Notes under the pieces: model-generated | What the model was told of the DNA's origin: nothing | What the model saw: the letters and a program-made list of their open reading frames with translations, nothing else | Database searches by the model: none | Translations under genes and position numbers: made by a program | Origin: an uncultured Dialister sp. | GTDB lineage: Bacteria > Bacillota > Negativicutes > Veillonellales > Dialisteraceae | Assembly (NCBI GenBank): GCA_934216155.1 | Contig: CAKQBK010000007.1 | Coordinates: forward strand, 1-51,424 | Direction: 5' to 3' | Length of the DNA stretch: 51,424 nucleotides | Part shown: piece by piece, positions 32,285 through 39,548 of the stretch | Layout: every line of letters starts with the position of its first letter | Numbering within the stretch: the first letter of the stretch is position 1

Positions 32285-32908
32285 TTATTTCATCGGTTTG
32301 ACGATATCTATAAATGACCGTATTTCCTTTTGCTTCATCTTATATGACACCTTATTACAAATAAGGCGGGCGGAGAAATCCATGAAATAGTCATACACTT
32401 CCATGCCATTTTCCTTGAGGGTGGTTCCGGTTTCTACGATATCCACAATCACATCGGAGAGGCCCACCAGAGGCGCCAATTCCACGGAACCATTAAGCTT
32501 AATGATATCAATGGGCTGGAACCGATCGGCAAAATATTTCCTTGCAATCTTTGGATACTTCGACGCCACCGTGAGGATCCGTTTATTCATCACATCTTGA
32601 CGGTCTTTGATGCCAGACACAGCCATACGGCACTTGCCGATACCCAGGTCCAGCACTTCATACACATCGTCTTCCCCATCTTCCATGAGGACATCCTTTC
32701 CTACAATCCCTGCATCAGCGGCACCGCGCTGCACATAGACCGTCACATCCGGCGATTTGACCAAAGTCACCCGGATGCGATTTTCTGTATCGGTGAAAAT
32801 CAGTTTCCTGCTTTCATCGGAATAATCCGGAAATTGGAAGCCCCCTTCTGCCAGTCGCTTGATCACCGTCTTGGCGATACGGCCCTTAGCCAGTGCGATA
32901 TTGAGCAT
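32285..32908 (-). CDS. hisG: ATP phosphoribosyltransferase, short form catalytic subunit
   Basis: The enzyme commits PRPP and ATP to histidine synthesis. At 207 residues it is the short form without the C-terminal regulatory domain, which requires HisZ, encoded directly upstream. Motifs are ALAKGRI (about 4-10), GKDVLMEDG, and the PRPP-binding SVELAPLVGLSDVIVDIVETGTT stretch (about 141-163, core DVIVDIVETG). The start lies one base after the hisZ stop and uses the AGGAGG that overlaps that stop. Confidence 0.96.
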   Translation of the reverse strand: MLNIALAKGRIAKTVIKRLAEGGFQFPDYSDESRKLIFTDTENRIRVTLVKSPDVTVYVQRGAADAGIVGKDVLMEDGEDDVYEVLDLGIGKCRMAVSGIKDRQDVMNKRILTVASKYPKIARKYFADRFQPIDIIKLNGSVELAPLVGLSDVIVDIVETGTTLKENGMEVYDYFMDFSARLICNKVSYKMKQKEIRSFIDIVKPMK

Positions 32909-32909
32909 A

Positions 32910-34124
32910 TCAAAGACCTCCTAACCAGGTTTCCAATTCCTCTTTGGTATATTTCTTATCCTTAGACTGGAAATATCCATTTTCATAGGAAACCACCATT
33001 TTATAATCTCTCGGTTCGATTTGATTTCCCTGGCTGACACCCATCACAGAGTACCCCGCCTTTCTCCATTTCATGAGAGAGAGAACCAAATCCCGGTCTG
33101 CTTCTTTATAAACCACGGCCAAATCGCAAGAAGGCACCGGTTCTTCCATGAGCCCCGCTTCGGCCATCACTTCATAGAGAAGATTCATATTCATGCCGAA
33201 ACCGCAAGCCGGCCGCGGCACCTGGAACTGGGCCGCCAGCGAATCATAGCGGCCGCCGCTAATGAGCGAATAGAGCGCCCCATCGGCATAAATACGGAAC
33301 ACCAAATCAGTGTAATACCCCATATGGGACGTGAATCCCAAATCGAGCTGCACCCGATCACTATAGCCAGCCACATCCAAGTATTCATACACCTTCTGCA
33401 GCCGTGCCAAAGCTTCCGCCATCTTATGGTTCAGGCAAAGCCCTTCGGCCCGTGTAAGAGTCTCTTCATAATTGCCAAAAAGCCGAGGCAATTCCAAAAG
33501 CACATCTCGCTGAATCTTTGTAATCGATAACGTATCGGCCAACCGTTCAAAGGCCACCAGATTGCGCTTCTCCATGTACTCCCGCACCAGAGCCAGCTCG
33601 TTATCTTTCAAATGGAGTTCTTCAAACAGAGCATCCATGTACGCCACCGTTCCCAAATCGATACGCATTTGATGGATTCCCACCGATTCCAAGAACTCCG
33701 CTGCCATGGTCATCACTTCCCCATCGCACTCCGGTGTCTCATCGCCTAAGACTTCCACACCGCTCTGTAGGAAATATTTCCCATGGGTGGACTTTCCGTA
33801 ATACTCACGAAATACCACCGATACATAGCCAAACTTCAAAAGCTGCTTCGGATTTGGATACTCCCGCGACGCGGTCTTCACCAACGGCACCGTCACGTCC
33901 GGCCGCATCACCAGCACCTCGCCATCTCGTCCGATGGTTTTGATCATCTCCCGCTGGAGCTGCGGGAAATACCGACCGTAGGTATCATAATCCTCAAAAG
34001 TCGGCGTCTGTATGATTTTGCAACCATGCCGGCGCATCACCCCCACCACCGCGCCTTCAATGCGGTCGTAGTTTTTCATTTCTTCTTCATGGACCATTTT
34101 CAAGTCATCTATCCCATGCGCCAT
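32910..34124 (-). CDS. hisZ: ATP phosphoribosyltransferase regulatory subunit
   Basis: HisZ is a histidyl-tRNA synthetase paralogue lacking aminoacylation activity; it binds HisG and carries the histidine feedback site. The class II synthetase-like core is visible: IIQTPTFEDYDTYGRYF (about 38-54), VMRPDVTVPLVKTA (about 72-85) and the late SGGRYDSLAAQF (about 291-302). The length is 404. The start follows AAGGAGGCAGCCT. It is the first gene of the his operon; its upstream region shows no T-box or leader peptide but has a palindrome (34277-34292). Confidence 0.93.
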   Translation of the reverse strand: MAHGIDDLKMVHEEEMKNYDRIEGAVVGVMRRHGCKIIQTPTFEDYDTYGRYFPQLQREMIKTIGRDGEVLVMRPDVTVPLVKTASREYPNPKQLLKFGYVSVVFREYYGKSTHGKYFLQSGVEVLGDETPECDGEVMTMAAEFLESVGIHQMRIDLGTVAYMDALFEELHLKDNELALVREYMEKRNLVAFERLADTLSITKIQRDVLLELPRLFGNYEETLTRAEGLCLNHKMAEALARLQKVYEYLDVAGYSDRVQLDLGFTSHMGYYTDLVFRIYADGALYSLISGGRYDSLAAQFQVPRPACGFGMNMNLLYEVMAEAGLMEEPVPSCDLAVVYKEADRDLVLSLMKWRKAGYSVMGVSQGNQIEPRDYKMVVSYENGYFQSKDKKYTKEELETWLGGL

Positions 34125-34135
34125 AGGCTGCCTCC

Positions 34136-34190
34136 TTACTTACAGGTTTCTCAGGATTCTAAAGTTTCTCAAGGTTCTCAGGTTAGGCTT
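34136..34190. repeat. Family A arm fragment (A10)
   Basis: ACAGGTTTCTCAGGATTCTAA and further 9-nt units directly precede the hisZ ribosome binding site region. Only one arm is present. Confidence 0.45.
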
Positions 34191-34276
34191 GCACCCTACG
34201 GATAGATTCATTTTCCTGTATCCCTAGTCACCAGCCCTAAGTCCACCAGTCAACCCTGTTCTTTGTTGTAGTTATA

Positions 34277-34292
34277 CTTTATCACGATAAAG
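34277..34292. promoter_or_regulatory. Possible operator upstream of the his operon
   Basis: CTTTATC-AC-GATAAAG is a perfect 7-bp inverted repeat about 155 bp upstream of hisZ; a TATAAC-like box adjoins it. It could bind a repressor of the his genes. The binder is unknown. Confidence 0.35.
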
Positions 34293-34351
34293 AGAGAAAG
34301 TAAAGTCATTTTACAAGAAATTTGCAATTTTATTTGTTTGTTAAGGATAAA

Positions 34352-34376
34352 TGGGTGACTCGTGACTGGTGACCAG
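34352..34376. repeat. GTGACTG heptamer fragment
   Basis: GTGACTCGTGACTGGTGACC is a short run of the heptamer type also seen near 6676, 22381, 22535, 22770 and 38980. Confidence 0.45.
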
Positions 34377-34377
34377 G

Positions 34378-34594
34378 AATTGTTAAGATAAGAATTTGAG
34401 TCAATCAGTATGATTCCGCTTGTGGTTACAGGCTACTCAGGTTTCTCAAGTTGCTAAGGTTGCTCAGGTTCCTCGAATGTGCCAATAGACGCCAGCGTTT
34501 TCAGCTCATTCGAAAAACATGAGAAACTTGAGAAACCTGAGTAACCCTTATATCAGAAGGATTCATCGCATATTTCGCTTAACTGAATAGGATT
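34378..34594. mobile_element. Family A element, copy A11
   Basis: Complete copy: left end AATTGTTAAGATAAG, right end (inverse) AATCCTATTCAGTTAAGCG. The arms have TACTCAGGTTTCTCAAG and the inverse; the centre has CGAATGTGCC and GCCAGCG. Its right end abuts the extended -10 promoter of the SIMPL gene. Confidence 0.65.
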
Positions 34595-34606
34595 AGGGCG
34601 CACATA

Positions 34607-34615
34607 TGCTATAAT
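34607..34615 (+). promoter_or_regulatory. Extended -10 promoter of the SIMPL gene
   Basis: TGCTATAAT (TGn extended -10) lies about 50 bp upstream of the start codon. No -35 is visible; the upstream DNA is the end of the family A element A11. Confidence 0.45.
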
Positions 34616-34664
34616 TCATATAGGGGAATCACGGACTTTCATGTAGAAAGGATGATATGCTACC

Positions 34665-35318
34665 ATGAGAACGATCACAGTGAAAGGTACAGGAAATGTC
34701 TCTGTCAAACCAGATTATGTCAAGATGTCACTTTCCATTGATGGGTTGGACAAAAGCTATGAAAGAGCACTGGAAAAAGCCAACAATCAATTGAAAAAAT
34801 TATCCGATGCCATTGTCAGTGCAGGACTATCGAAAGACGATTTAAAAACAACCTCTTTTGACGCAGAGCCTCGTAGCAAAAGCGTAAAAAAATGGAATGG
34901 GAATTATGAAAATGTTTTTTTAGGCTATGCTTGTACCTATGGTCTTTCCCTTTCCTTTGACTTCGATAATACGCAACTCGCCAAAATAATAACAGCACTG
35001 GCGCAGTACGAAGCTAATCCTGATTTCAGCATCAAATTCACCGTAAAGAATCCTGCGGCTGTCAATGAACAATTATTGATACAAGCCACAGAAAATGCGA
35101 AAACTAGAGCAAAAATCTTGTGTCAAGCCGCCGGTTGTCAATTGGGCCAGTTGCAGCACATTGATTATAATTGGGGCGAACTTAATCTGATTTCTCATAC
35201 CCGCTACCTCCCAAGAGGTATTGACTATGAAGGTGAAGGTGAAGCGATGCCTCCACAAATAACACCAGAGGATATACACGTAACAGATACAGTCACATTC
35301 ATTTGGGAAATCCTATAG
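34665..35318 (+). CDS. SIMPL (DUF541) domain protein
   Basis: The 217-residue protein matches the SIMPL/DUF541 family (YggE-like, linked to oxidative stress in some bacteria): ITVKGTGNVSVKPDYVKMSLS at the start (core GTGNVSVKPD, residues 7-16), then the helix with YERALEKANNQLKKL, the DLKTTSFDAEP phrase and a C-terminal IHVTDTVTFIWEI. Unlike many relatives it has no signal peptide, so it is probably cytoplasmic. The start follows AGAAAGGATGATATGCTACC. It ends in a bidirectional terminator shared with the convergent gene at 35351. Confidence 0.88.
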   Translation: MRTITVKGTGNVSVKPDYVKMSLSIDGLDKSYERALEKANNQLKKLSDAIVSAGLSKDDLKTTSFDAEPRSKSVKKWNGNYENVFLGYACTYGLSLSFDFDNTQLAKIITALAQYEANPDFSIKFTVKNPAAVNEQLLIQATENAKTRAKILCQAAGCQLGQLQHIDYNWGELNLISHTRYLPRGIDYEGEGEAMPPQITPEDIHVTDTVTFIWEIL

Positions 35319-35319
35319 C

Positions 35320-35353
35320 AAAAAAGACGCGGAACCGACTCCGCGTCTTTTTA
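35320..35353. terminator. Bidirectional terminator between convergent genes
   Basis: Perfect 11-bp stem AAAGACGCGGA/TCCGCGTCTTT with a 6-nt loop and A/T runs on both sides, between the SIMPL gene and the gene at 35351. Confidence 0.85.
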
Positions 35354-36052
35354 TATTAACTTTTCCACTTCCTGTACCACATCCAGATTTTTCTTCTGTA
35401 TATCCGGATCCTGCTTCATTTCTTCTATAGTCATCCAATAATACGTCACGCCATCCTGTTTAAAGGAAAGATGCTTCATGCTTTCAGGGAAATCAGAAAT
35501 CTTAGCTTCATAAAACACATGGTCATATACCCGCATTTCCTGATGCCGCTCAGAATATTTCTGCTGCAACGCCTGGCCTTTTTTCGTCAGCTCCATATCT
35601 TCCATAGGAATTTTCAATGCACCAGAAAGTTTCTGTTTCAAAAAATCCAGATTCTGTGCTTCTTCCAATTGGGTGGGATAGTTCAAGAAAAAACGACAAT
35701 GCCACACCTTGTCCTCATAGACCAAGTACCGATTGGGAAATTTCTGAAAAGTATCTTTGATTGCCACAATGGAATGGTGATGCGCCGTCTGGTCTAAATC
35801 AATAATTTCTTTTCCCAACTTTTTATGATTATATGCCATCCCCTTATACGCCTCCCAAATGGCTAAGCCAATCATCAGTATCCCCAATCCAAACAAAATA
35901 TAGGGCATCCACGAACCATCATTAAAGTCTTTCAACTCATGAAGTCCGCCAACAAATAAACTGATCGCACTAATAAAAGAACCGCCAATGTACATTTTGC
36001 GAGATGCAAGAACATGTCTAAGTTCCGACTCATTAATCAGCAATGTCCGCAT
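35351..36052 (-). CDS. Two-TM membrane protein with cytoplasmic C-terminal domain
   Basis: The 233-residue protein has two membrane helices (about 22-39 and 49-66) separated by a short loop (HELKDFNDGSW), then about 165 soluble residues. The soluble part starts with helical SIVAIKDTFQKF and has a beta phrase NRYLVYEDKVWHCRFFLNYP (about 108-127), later VYDHVFYEAKISDF and VTYYWMTIEEM. The 2TM plus this pattern faintly resembles membrane-bound NUDIX-like domains found next to nucleotide-signalling systems, but the Nudix box is absent, so I leave the function open. The start ATG at 36052 has AGGAGAGG upstream. It is monocistronic. Confidence 0.65.
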   Translation of the reverse strand: MRTLLINESELRHVLASRKMYIGGSFISAISLFVGGLHELKDFNDGSWMPYILFGLGILMIGLAIWEAYKGMAYNHKKLGKEIIDLDQTAHHHSIVAIKDTFQKFPNRYLVYEDKVWHCRFFLNYPTQLEEAQNLDFLKQKLSGALKIPMEDMELTKKGQALQQKYSERHQEMRVYDHVFYEAKISDFPESMKHLSFKQDGVTYYWMTIEEMKQDPDIQKKNLDVVQEVEKLI

Positions 36053-36135
36053 GGCAATCCTCTCCTATTTCAAAATAAATATTTTATATTATAGAGTATT
36101 CGATTTTCACCTGTCAATGAATGTTTTCACTCTAA

Positions 36136-36184
36136 ACAAATCCCCATGGACCACTTCCTATGAATAAGCCCATGGGGATTTTCT
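36136..36184 (-). terminator. Terminator of the small membrane/exported gene cluster
   Basis: AAATCCCCATGG/CCATGGGGATTT stem (36137-36149 and 36169-36181) with a 19-nt loop overlaps the stop codon of the 36183 gene and is followed on the minus strand by GTTTAGAG. The U tract is weak. Confidence 0.55.
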
Positions 36185-36479
36185 AAAACACTTTAATCAA
36201 ACCAACAATGACACAAATCGTTCCTATAATATCAAAGATAAAACCATATTTTACATTAAACCAAGGATAGTAGAATAATTCAGCAGCCTTGTCTTCATCT
36301 GGTCGAGGTCCTCCTAAAAGGGTAGACATCGCTATTCCAGTAGCAATCCAGAATGGACCACCAGAAAAGAAGAAGTAAGCTGCCATCATCATAACAGGGA
36401 AAGCCAAAGGAAAAACTTCTATCAATTTCTTTGCTACGGAACATACCACAGCGAAAACAACGATTCCGATAAATGTCAT
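36183..36479 (-). CDS. Small membrane protein
   Basis: The 98-residue protein has three hydrophobic segments (about 2-16, 23-45 and 78-96) with a charged loop GGPRPDEDKAAELFYY (about 56-71). It is the last of four genes with 12-30 bp spacing. I recognise no family. An AAGGGGAAAATAT precedes the ATG. Confidence 0.6.
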   Translation of the reverse strand: MTFIGIVVFAVVCSVAKKLIEVFPLAFPVMMMAAYFFFSGGPFWIATGIAMSTLLGGPRPDEDKAAELFYYPWFNVKYGFIFDIIGTICVIVGLIKVF

Positions 36480-36491
36480 TATATTTTCCCC

Positions 36492-37040
36492 TTATAAGAT
36501 AGTATAAAAGAAGTGCCTATTGTAATATTTATAAAACATATAGTCTGCATTCCTAGACCAACCAGTCATCAAAAGCACTTTATTTTTAATATATCCAGAT
36601 GAACTGAAGTCCTGTATAAAATTTCCTGCTATATCATAGCCTTTTCCATTGGTTGTACTGACTTCTACACCAGAATCTCGCATCAATTCTTGATAAATCT
36701 CTTGATGCAGTTGACTTCTCGATATATTTTTATATTTTTCTTCGATAGACTGTGCTAAATGCTCTGCACTCCTTTGATAATCGTAATAGAAAATCATGGT
36801 CGTTTTATAGAATATATTCTTGCCACGTACTACAAGATAGGTATCGCCCTGTAACGTATAATACGGCGGTTCATATCGTAAAGATTGAATCGATTCGACG
36901 TCCATGTAATCAATATACGATTGATTCTCATTCATCTTTACATATCGTTCTGGATTGTTCTGTATATCCTCTAAAGAAATTGCCCAAGAATAAAACGGCG
37001 TAAGGGCTAAAAATAGAATGGTGACTATGAATTTCCACAT
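36492..37040 (-). CDS. Exported hypothetical protein
   Basis: The 182-residue protein has an N-terminal signal peptide (about 1-20, core FIVTILFLALTPFYSWA) and no lipobox. The mature part has DIQNNPERYVKM, YIDYMDVESIQSLRYEPPYY and FYYDYQRSAEHL, tyrosine-rich. The layout (short exported domain with a YID-strand) resembles small surface proteins common in Negativicutes. It is the third gene of the cluster, 12 bp before the membrane protein gene. Function unknown. Confidence 0.6.
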   Translation of the reverse strand: MWKFIVTILFLALTPFYSWAISLEDIQNNPERYVKMNENQSYIDYMDVESIQSLRYEPPYYTLQGDTYLVVRGKNIFYKTTMIFYYDYQRSAEHLAQSIEEKYKNISRSQLHQEIYQELMRDSGVEVSTTNGKGYDIAGNFIQDFSSSGYIKNKVLLMTGWSRNADYMFYKYYNRHFFYTIL

Positions 37041-37070
37041 GGCTTTCTTCTCCTTACTTCTTAGTATATT

Positions 37071-37685
37071 CTATAAAACCAGGTAGAGAATCAATCCCAC
37101 AATTCCTGCTAGACCAATCCAAAACCAGCATCCTTCTTTGCGAAACACAGGAAGAGCATTAAGCATCTCAAACTCTCCCTGTAAACGAGAAATAAAGAAA
37201 TTACGCATCTCTGGCAGGGGATGATATTTAGAAAGTGTCTCCAAATCAGCATCACACCGGTTCATGATTTCCCTCGCCGAATTTTGTCTTACAAAAAGAG
37301 CCTCAAATTGCTCAGAAGGAAAACTTCGTATCATAGCGGAAAACATATGAGAGGTGCCTTCAGGTAGCAAACCACTTCTCTCTATAAAAGCCCGCACAGT
37401 GAAATCTATGGAATCTGCATCCTCTTGGCTATAGGCACGATGTAACCAAAGAGAGGCACACTGATACCGGATGCCTAATATACCGCTAAAATAATCACAA
37501 AATTGATCACCGAAGTACTGTTGGATCTGATCATCTGACCAACCTTGCGTACCGCCCCAATCAATAAGTGCCTTGAGCAAAGGTTTCATCTCTTCTACGG
37601 GACGTCCCACATAATAAGAACGACTATCTCCACAAATAATCCGCATGACTGCGTTTGCTATGGTTATTTCCTGGTTCGTATCCAT
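37071..37685 (-). CDS. Tail-anchored hypothetical protein
   Basis: The protein of about 204 residues is soluble and helical (AFIERSGLLPEGTSHMFSAM, ANAVMRIICGDSRSYYVGR, each read here in parts) and ends in one membrane helix (CWFWIGLAGIVGLILYLVL). The start at 37685 follows GGGGAGACAATAT; an upstream start at 37700 would include that site. I recognise no family. Spacing to both neighbours is 22-30 bp, so it is co-transcribed with them. Confidence 0.6.
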   Translation of the reverse strand: MDTNQEITIANAVMRIICGDSRSYYVGRPVEEMKPLLKALIDWGGTQGWSDDQIQQYFGDQFCDYFSGILGIRYQCASLWLHRAYSQEDADSIDFTVRAFIERSGLLPEGTSHMFSAMIRSFPSEQFEALFVRQNSAREIMNRCDADLETLSKYHPLPEMRNFFISRLQGEFEMLNALPVFRKEGCWFWIGLAGIVGLILYLVL

Positions 37686-37707
37686 ATATTGTCTCCCCAA
37701 TGACCAT

Positions 37708-37980
37708 TTACCACTGCCCTGACATAGCTTTCATCATAGCTATCTGCTCTTCCGGCGTCATCTCCACCTCATAGAGCACTCCATTGGCAGTCAGGGCCTG
37801 ATTTCCCTCGATCTGTACTATGGGAATATACACATACTGTCCTCTCATTTCATCATAATACCGATCCCCGCCTACATATTGATACCGTTCTCCAGTCTGA
37901 TAGGACACGAGCCAAAGGGCATCTACACTTTGAAACAAAGGACACAGTAAAAGTAATACCAGAAATAGCCATTTTTTCAT
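37708..37980 (-). CDS. Small exported protein
   Basis: The 90-residue protein has a signal peptide (KKWLFLVLLLLCPLFQSVDA, about 2-21) and a short beta-rich mature part (WLVSYQTGERYQYVGG, YVYIPIVQIEG) with a helical end (TPEEQIAMMKAM). First gene of the four-gene cluster. It resembles the other exported member (36492) only in general layout. Function unknown. Confidence 0.6.
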   Translation of the reverse strand: MKKWLFLVLLLLCPLFQSVDALWLVSYQTGERYQYVGGDRYYDEMRGQYVYIPIVQIEGNQALTANGVLYEVEMTPEEQIAMMKAMSGQW

Positions 37981-38103
37981 AACATGTCACCGTCACTTTT
38001 CATATTGCATTTTTATCTTAGGAAAGCCTTGTGAACTCATTTTACCCCCCGAAACTTTCGTCAAGGGCAAAATGAATTGTATCATGTACATCTATAAAAG
38101 AAA

Positions 38104-38268
38104 GGGGTGCTATATGAATTGTGCACCCCTAAGTAAGTTTACACCGCTGTCTCGGCTCCCCTGTCGGGGGAGCTGCCGAAGGCTGAGGGGGGCAGCGCTG
38201 GCGGTATAAAATTCCAACGGTACGACAATCCGTTATGGGACTAATACCACTCCTCACTCCTCATTAGT
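38104..38268 (-). repeat. HT element with long internal segment (empty site for A5)
   Basis: The heptamer array (38250-38268) follows the VWA gene stop; then comes a segment with CTGTCTCGGCTCCCCTGTCG and TACGACAATCCGTTATGGG, then GGGGTGC/GCACCCC (38104-38129). It is the same composite as 11729-12213 but without the family A insert: a single CCCTGTCGGG stands at 38158-38167. On the minus strand the hairpin is followed by TTTCTTTTATAG. Confidence 0.65.
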
Positions 38269-38269
38269 A

Positions 38270-38923
38270 TCATCGTCCTCTTTTAGCAAAATCCGCCTCA
38301 ATCCCCTTCTTCCATTCTTTTGATATCGGCGCTGCTTCCGCCTTGCATAAACAACACACAGCCTGATCTACAGCCTCAAAATTTTTCTCAATTCCTACCT
38401 TGTCACACATATACCTTGCAGCCCGGTCTTCTTCGATGCCAATACTAGCCGCCGCTCCAATGGCGTCCATATTGGCGCCCAGGAAAATGAACTCCCAACC
38501 GTATTTCGACTTTTCCCTTTCCACCATCCGTTTCACATCATCGTACCCATAAAAATGGCTATCATTTTCTTCCCCATCGGTGATAATCACCACCATGGTA
38601 TGAGCCGGCACATCTTCCTGGCGAGCATATTTATGAACCGTGCCAATCCGATGAATAGTATTTCCCACCGCATCCAGCAAAGCCGTGCACCCACCAGCTA
38701 CATAATCCTCTTCCGTCATAGGCCGGACCCGCCGGATAGGCAGCCTGTCATGCAGAACCTCTATATCCGAATCAAAGAGAACCGTGGTCACCAGCACCTT
38801 TTCCTTGGTCTTTTTCTGCTTCTCAATCATAGAATTGAAACCGCCCAGGGTATCCTTTTCCAACCCGTGCATAGAACCACTTCTATCCAGAATAAAAACC
38901 AGTTCTGTCAGATGATTGCTCAT
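38270..38923 (-). CDS. VWA (von Willebrand factor A) domain protein
   Basis: The 217-residue protein is a nearly bare VWA domain. The metal-ion-dependent adhesion site is visible as FILDRSGSMHG (DxSxS at 13-17), GCTALLDAVGNTI with the third Thr-type ligand (about 86-98), and VVIITDGEEND with the Asp (about 116-126). The start at 38923 follows AAGGAGGACAATGGT; upstream open frame is repeat DNA. In bacteria such single-domain VWA proteins often accompany tellurium-resistance-like or AAA/MoxR genes; no such partner lies adjacent here. Its partner and role are unknown. Confidence 0.85.
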   Translation of the reverse strand: MSNHLTELVFILDRSGSMHGLEKDTLGGFNSMIEKQKKTKEKVLVTTVLFDSDIEVLHDRLPIRRVRPMTEEDYVAGGCTALLDAVGNTIHRIGTVHKYARQEDVPAHTMVVIITDGEENDSHFYGYDDVKRMVEREKSKYGWEFIFLGANMDAIGAAASIGIEEDRAARYMCDKVGIEKNFEAVDQAVCCLCKAEAAPISKEWKKGIEADFAKRGR

Positions 38924-38977
38924 ACCATTGTCCTCCTTGATGTACACATGACCAGCAGCTAGGGAAATACTCACCCA

Positions 38978-39010
38978 GTCATGAGTCGCCAGTCTACCAG
39001 TCACCGATTC
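38978..39010. repeat. GTGACTG heptamer fragment
   Basis: CAGTCATGAGTCGCCAGTC is a degenerate run of the heptamer also seen near 34352 and 22535. Confidence 0.4.
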
Positions 39011-39064
39011 AAAATAAAAAAGACTGCCAAGAAATCACTCTGCTGTGATTCTTTTACAGTCTTA
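39011..39064 (-). terminator. Terminator-like hairpin between macro-domain and VWA genes
   Basis: On the minus strand AAGACTG ... CAGTCTT (39020-39026 and 39057-39063) with an inner GAATCAC/GTGATTC stem is followed by TTTTTATTTT. It is oriented to stop transcription coming from the macro-domain gene. Confidence 0.6.
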
Positions 39065-39117
39065 GTATATGCTTTTATATGGAAGAAATGGTCGCTTCCA
39101 AAGCGACAAATGGTGAA

Positions 39118-39197
39118 ACAGGTTGCTCAGGCTTCTCAAGTGGCTAAGGTTACTCAGGTCCCTCGAATGTGCCAACGGCCGCTAGCAGCATCATCTC
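39118..39197. repeat. Family A arm (A12) truncated by family C element
   Basis: CAGGTTGCTCAGGCTTCTCAA and following 9-nt units lead to CGAATGTGCC and GCTAGCAGCATCATCTC, where the family C element at 39198 begins. The second arm is absent. Confidence 0.5.
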
Positions 39198-39446
39198 TAG
39201 CGTCATTTCGACCGATGGGATTTGTGCTTCATGACACTATAGGGCAGTCCAGTACTATGTTGGGCAAAAGTGGAGAAATCTCAAAGCAGTAGCGGAATTC
39301 CATCCAGCTGAGCTGACCCGTAACGGGATATCTCAGCTGGCATTTGGACCGCTACTGCTTTGAGATTTCTCCACTTCTGTCTCACATAGTATCGAACTAC
39401 ACTACACAACCATGAAGCACAAATCCCGTCGGTCGAAATGACGCTG
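39198..39446. mobile_element. Family C element, complete copy
   Basis: The 249-bp inverted repeat has ends TAGCGTCATTTCGACCGA and its inverse. The arms also share GGGATTTGTGCTTCATG and TGGAGAAATCTCAAAGCAG, and the centre has CCAGCTGAG...CTCAGCTGG. Almost the whole element can fold into one hairpin. It has no coding capacity. Confidence 0.7.
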
Positions 39447-39479
39447 TTCTTTTATACCAATTTGTCTTTTTTAAAAAAG

Positions 39480-39548
39480 GGGTATTGAGGCGCTTTATGA
39501 ATTGTGCGCCCCTTCCACCACTCCTCACTCCTCATTCCTAACTCCTCA
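39480..39548 (-). terminator. HT element after the macro-domain gene
   Basis: Right after the stop codon come GTGAGGAGTTAGGAATGAG-type heptamers, then GGGGCGC/GCGCCTC (39487-39512), then AATACCCCTTTTTT. The T tract is strong. Confidence 0.75.

Noticed and set aside
34125..34350. T-box or histidine leader peptide ahead of hisZ
   Set aside because: No T-box consensus, His-codon run or terminator/antiterminator pair is visible; only repeats and a short palindrome.
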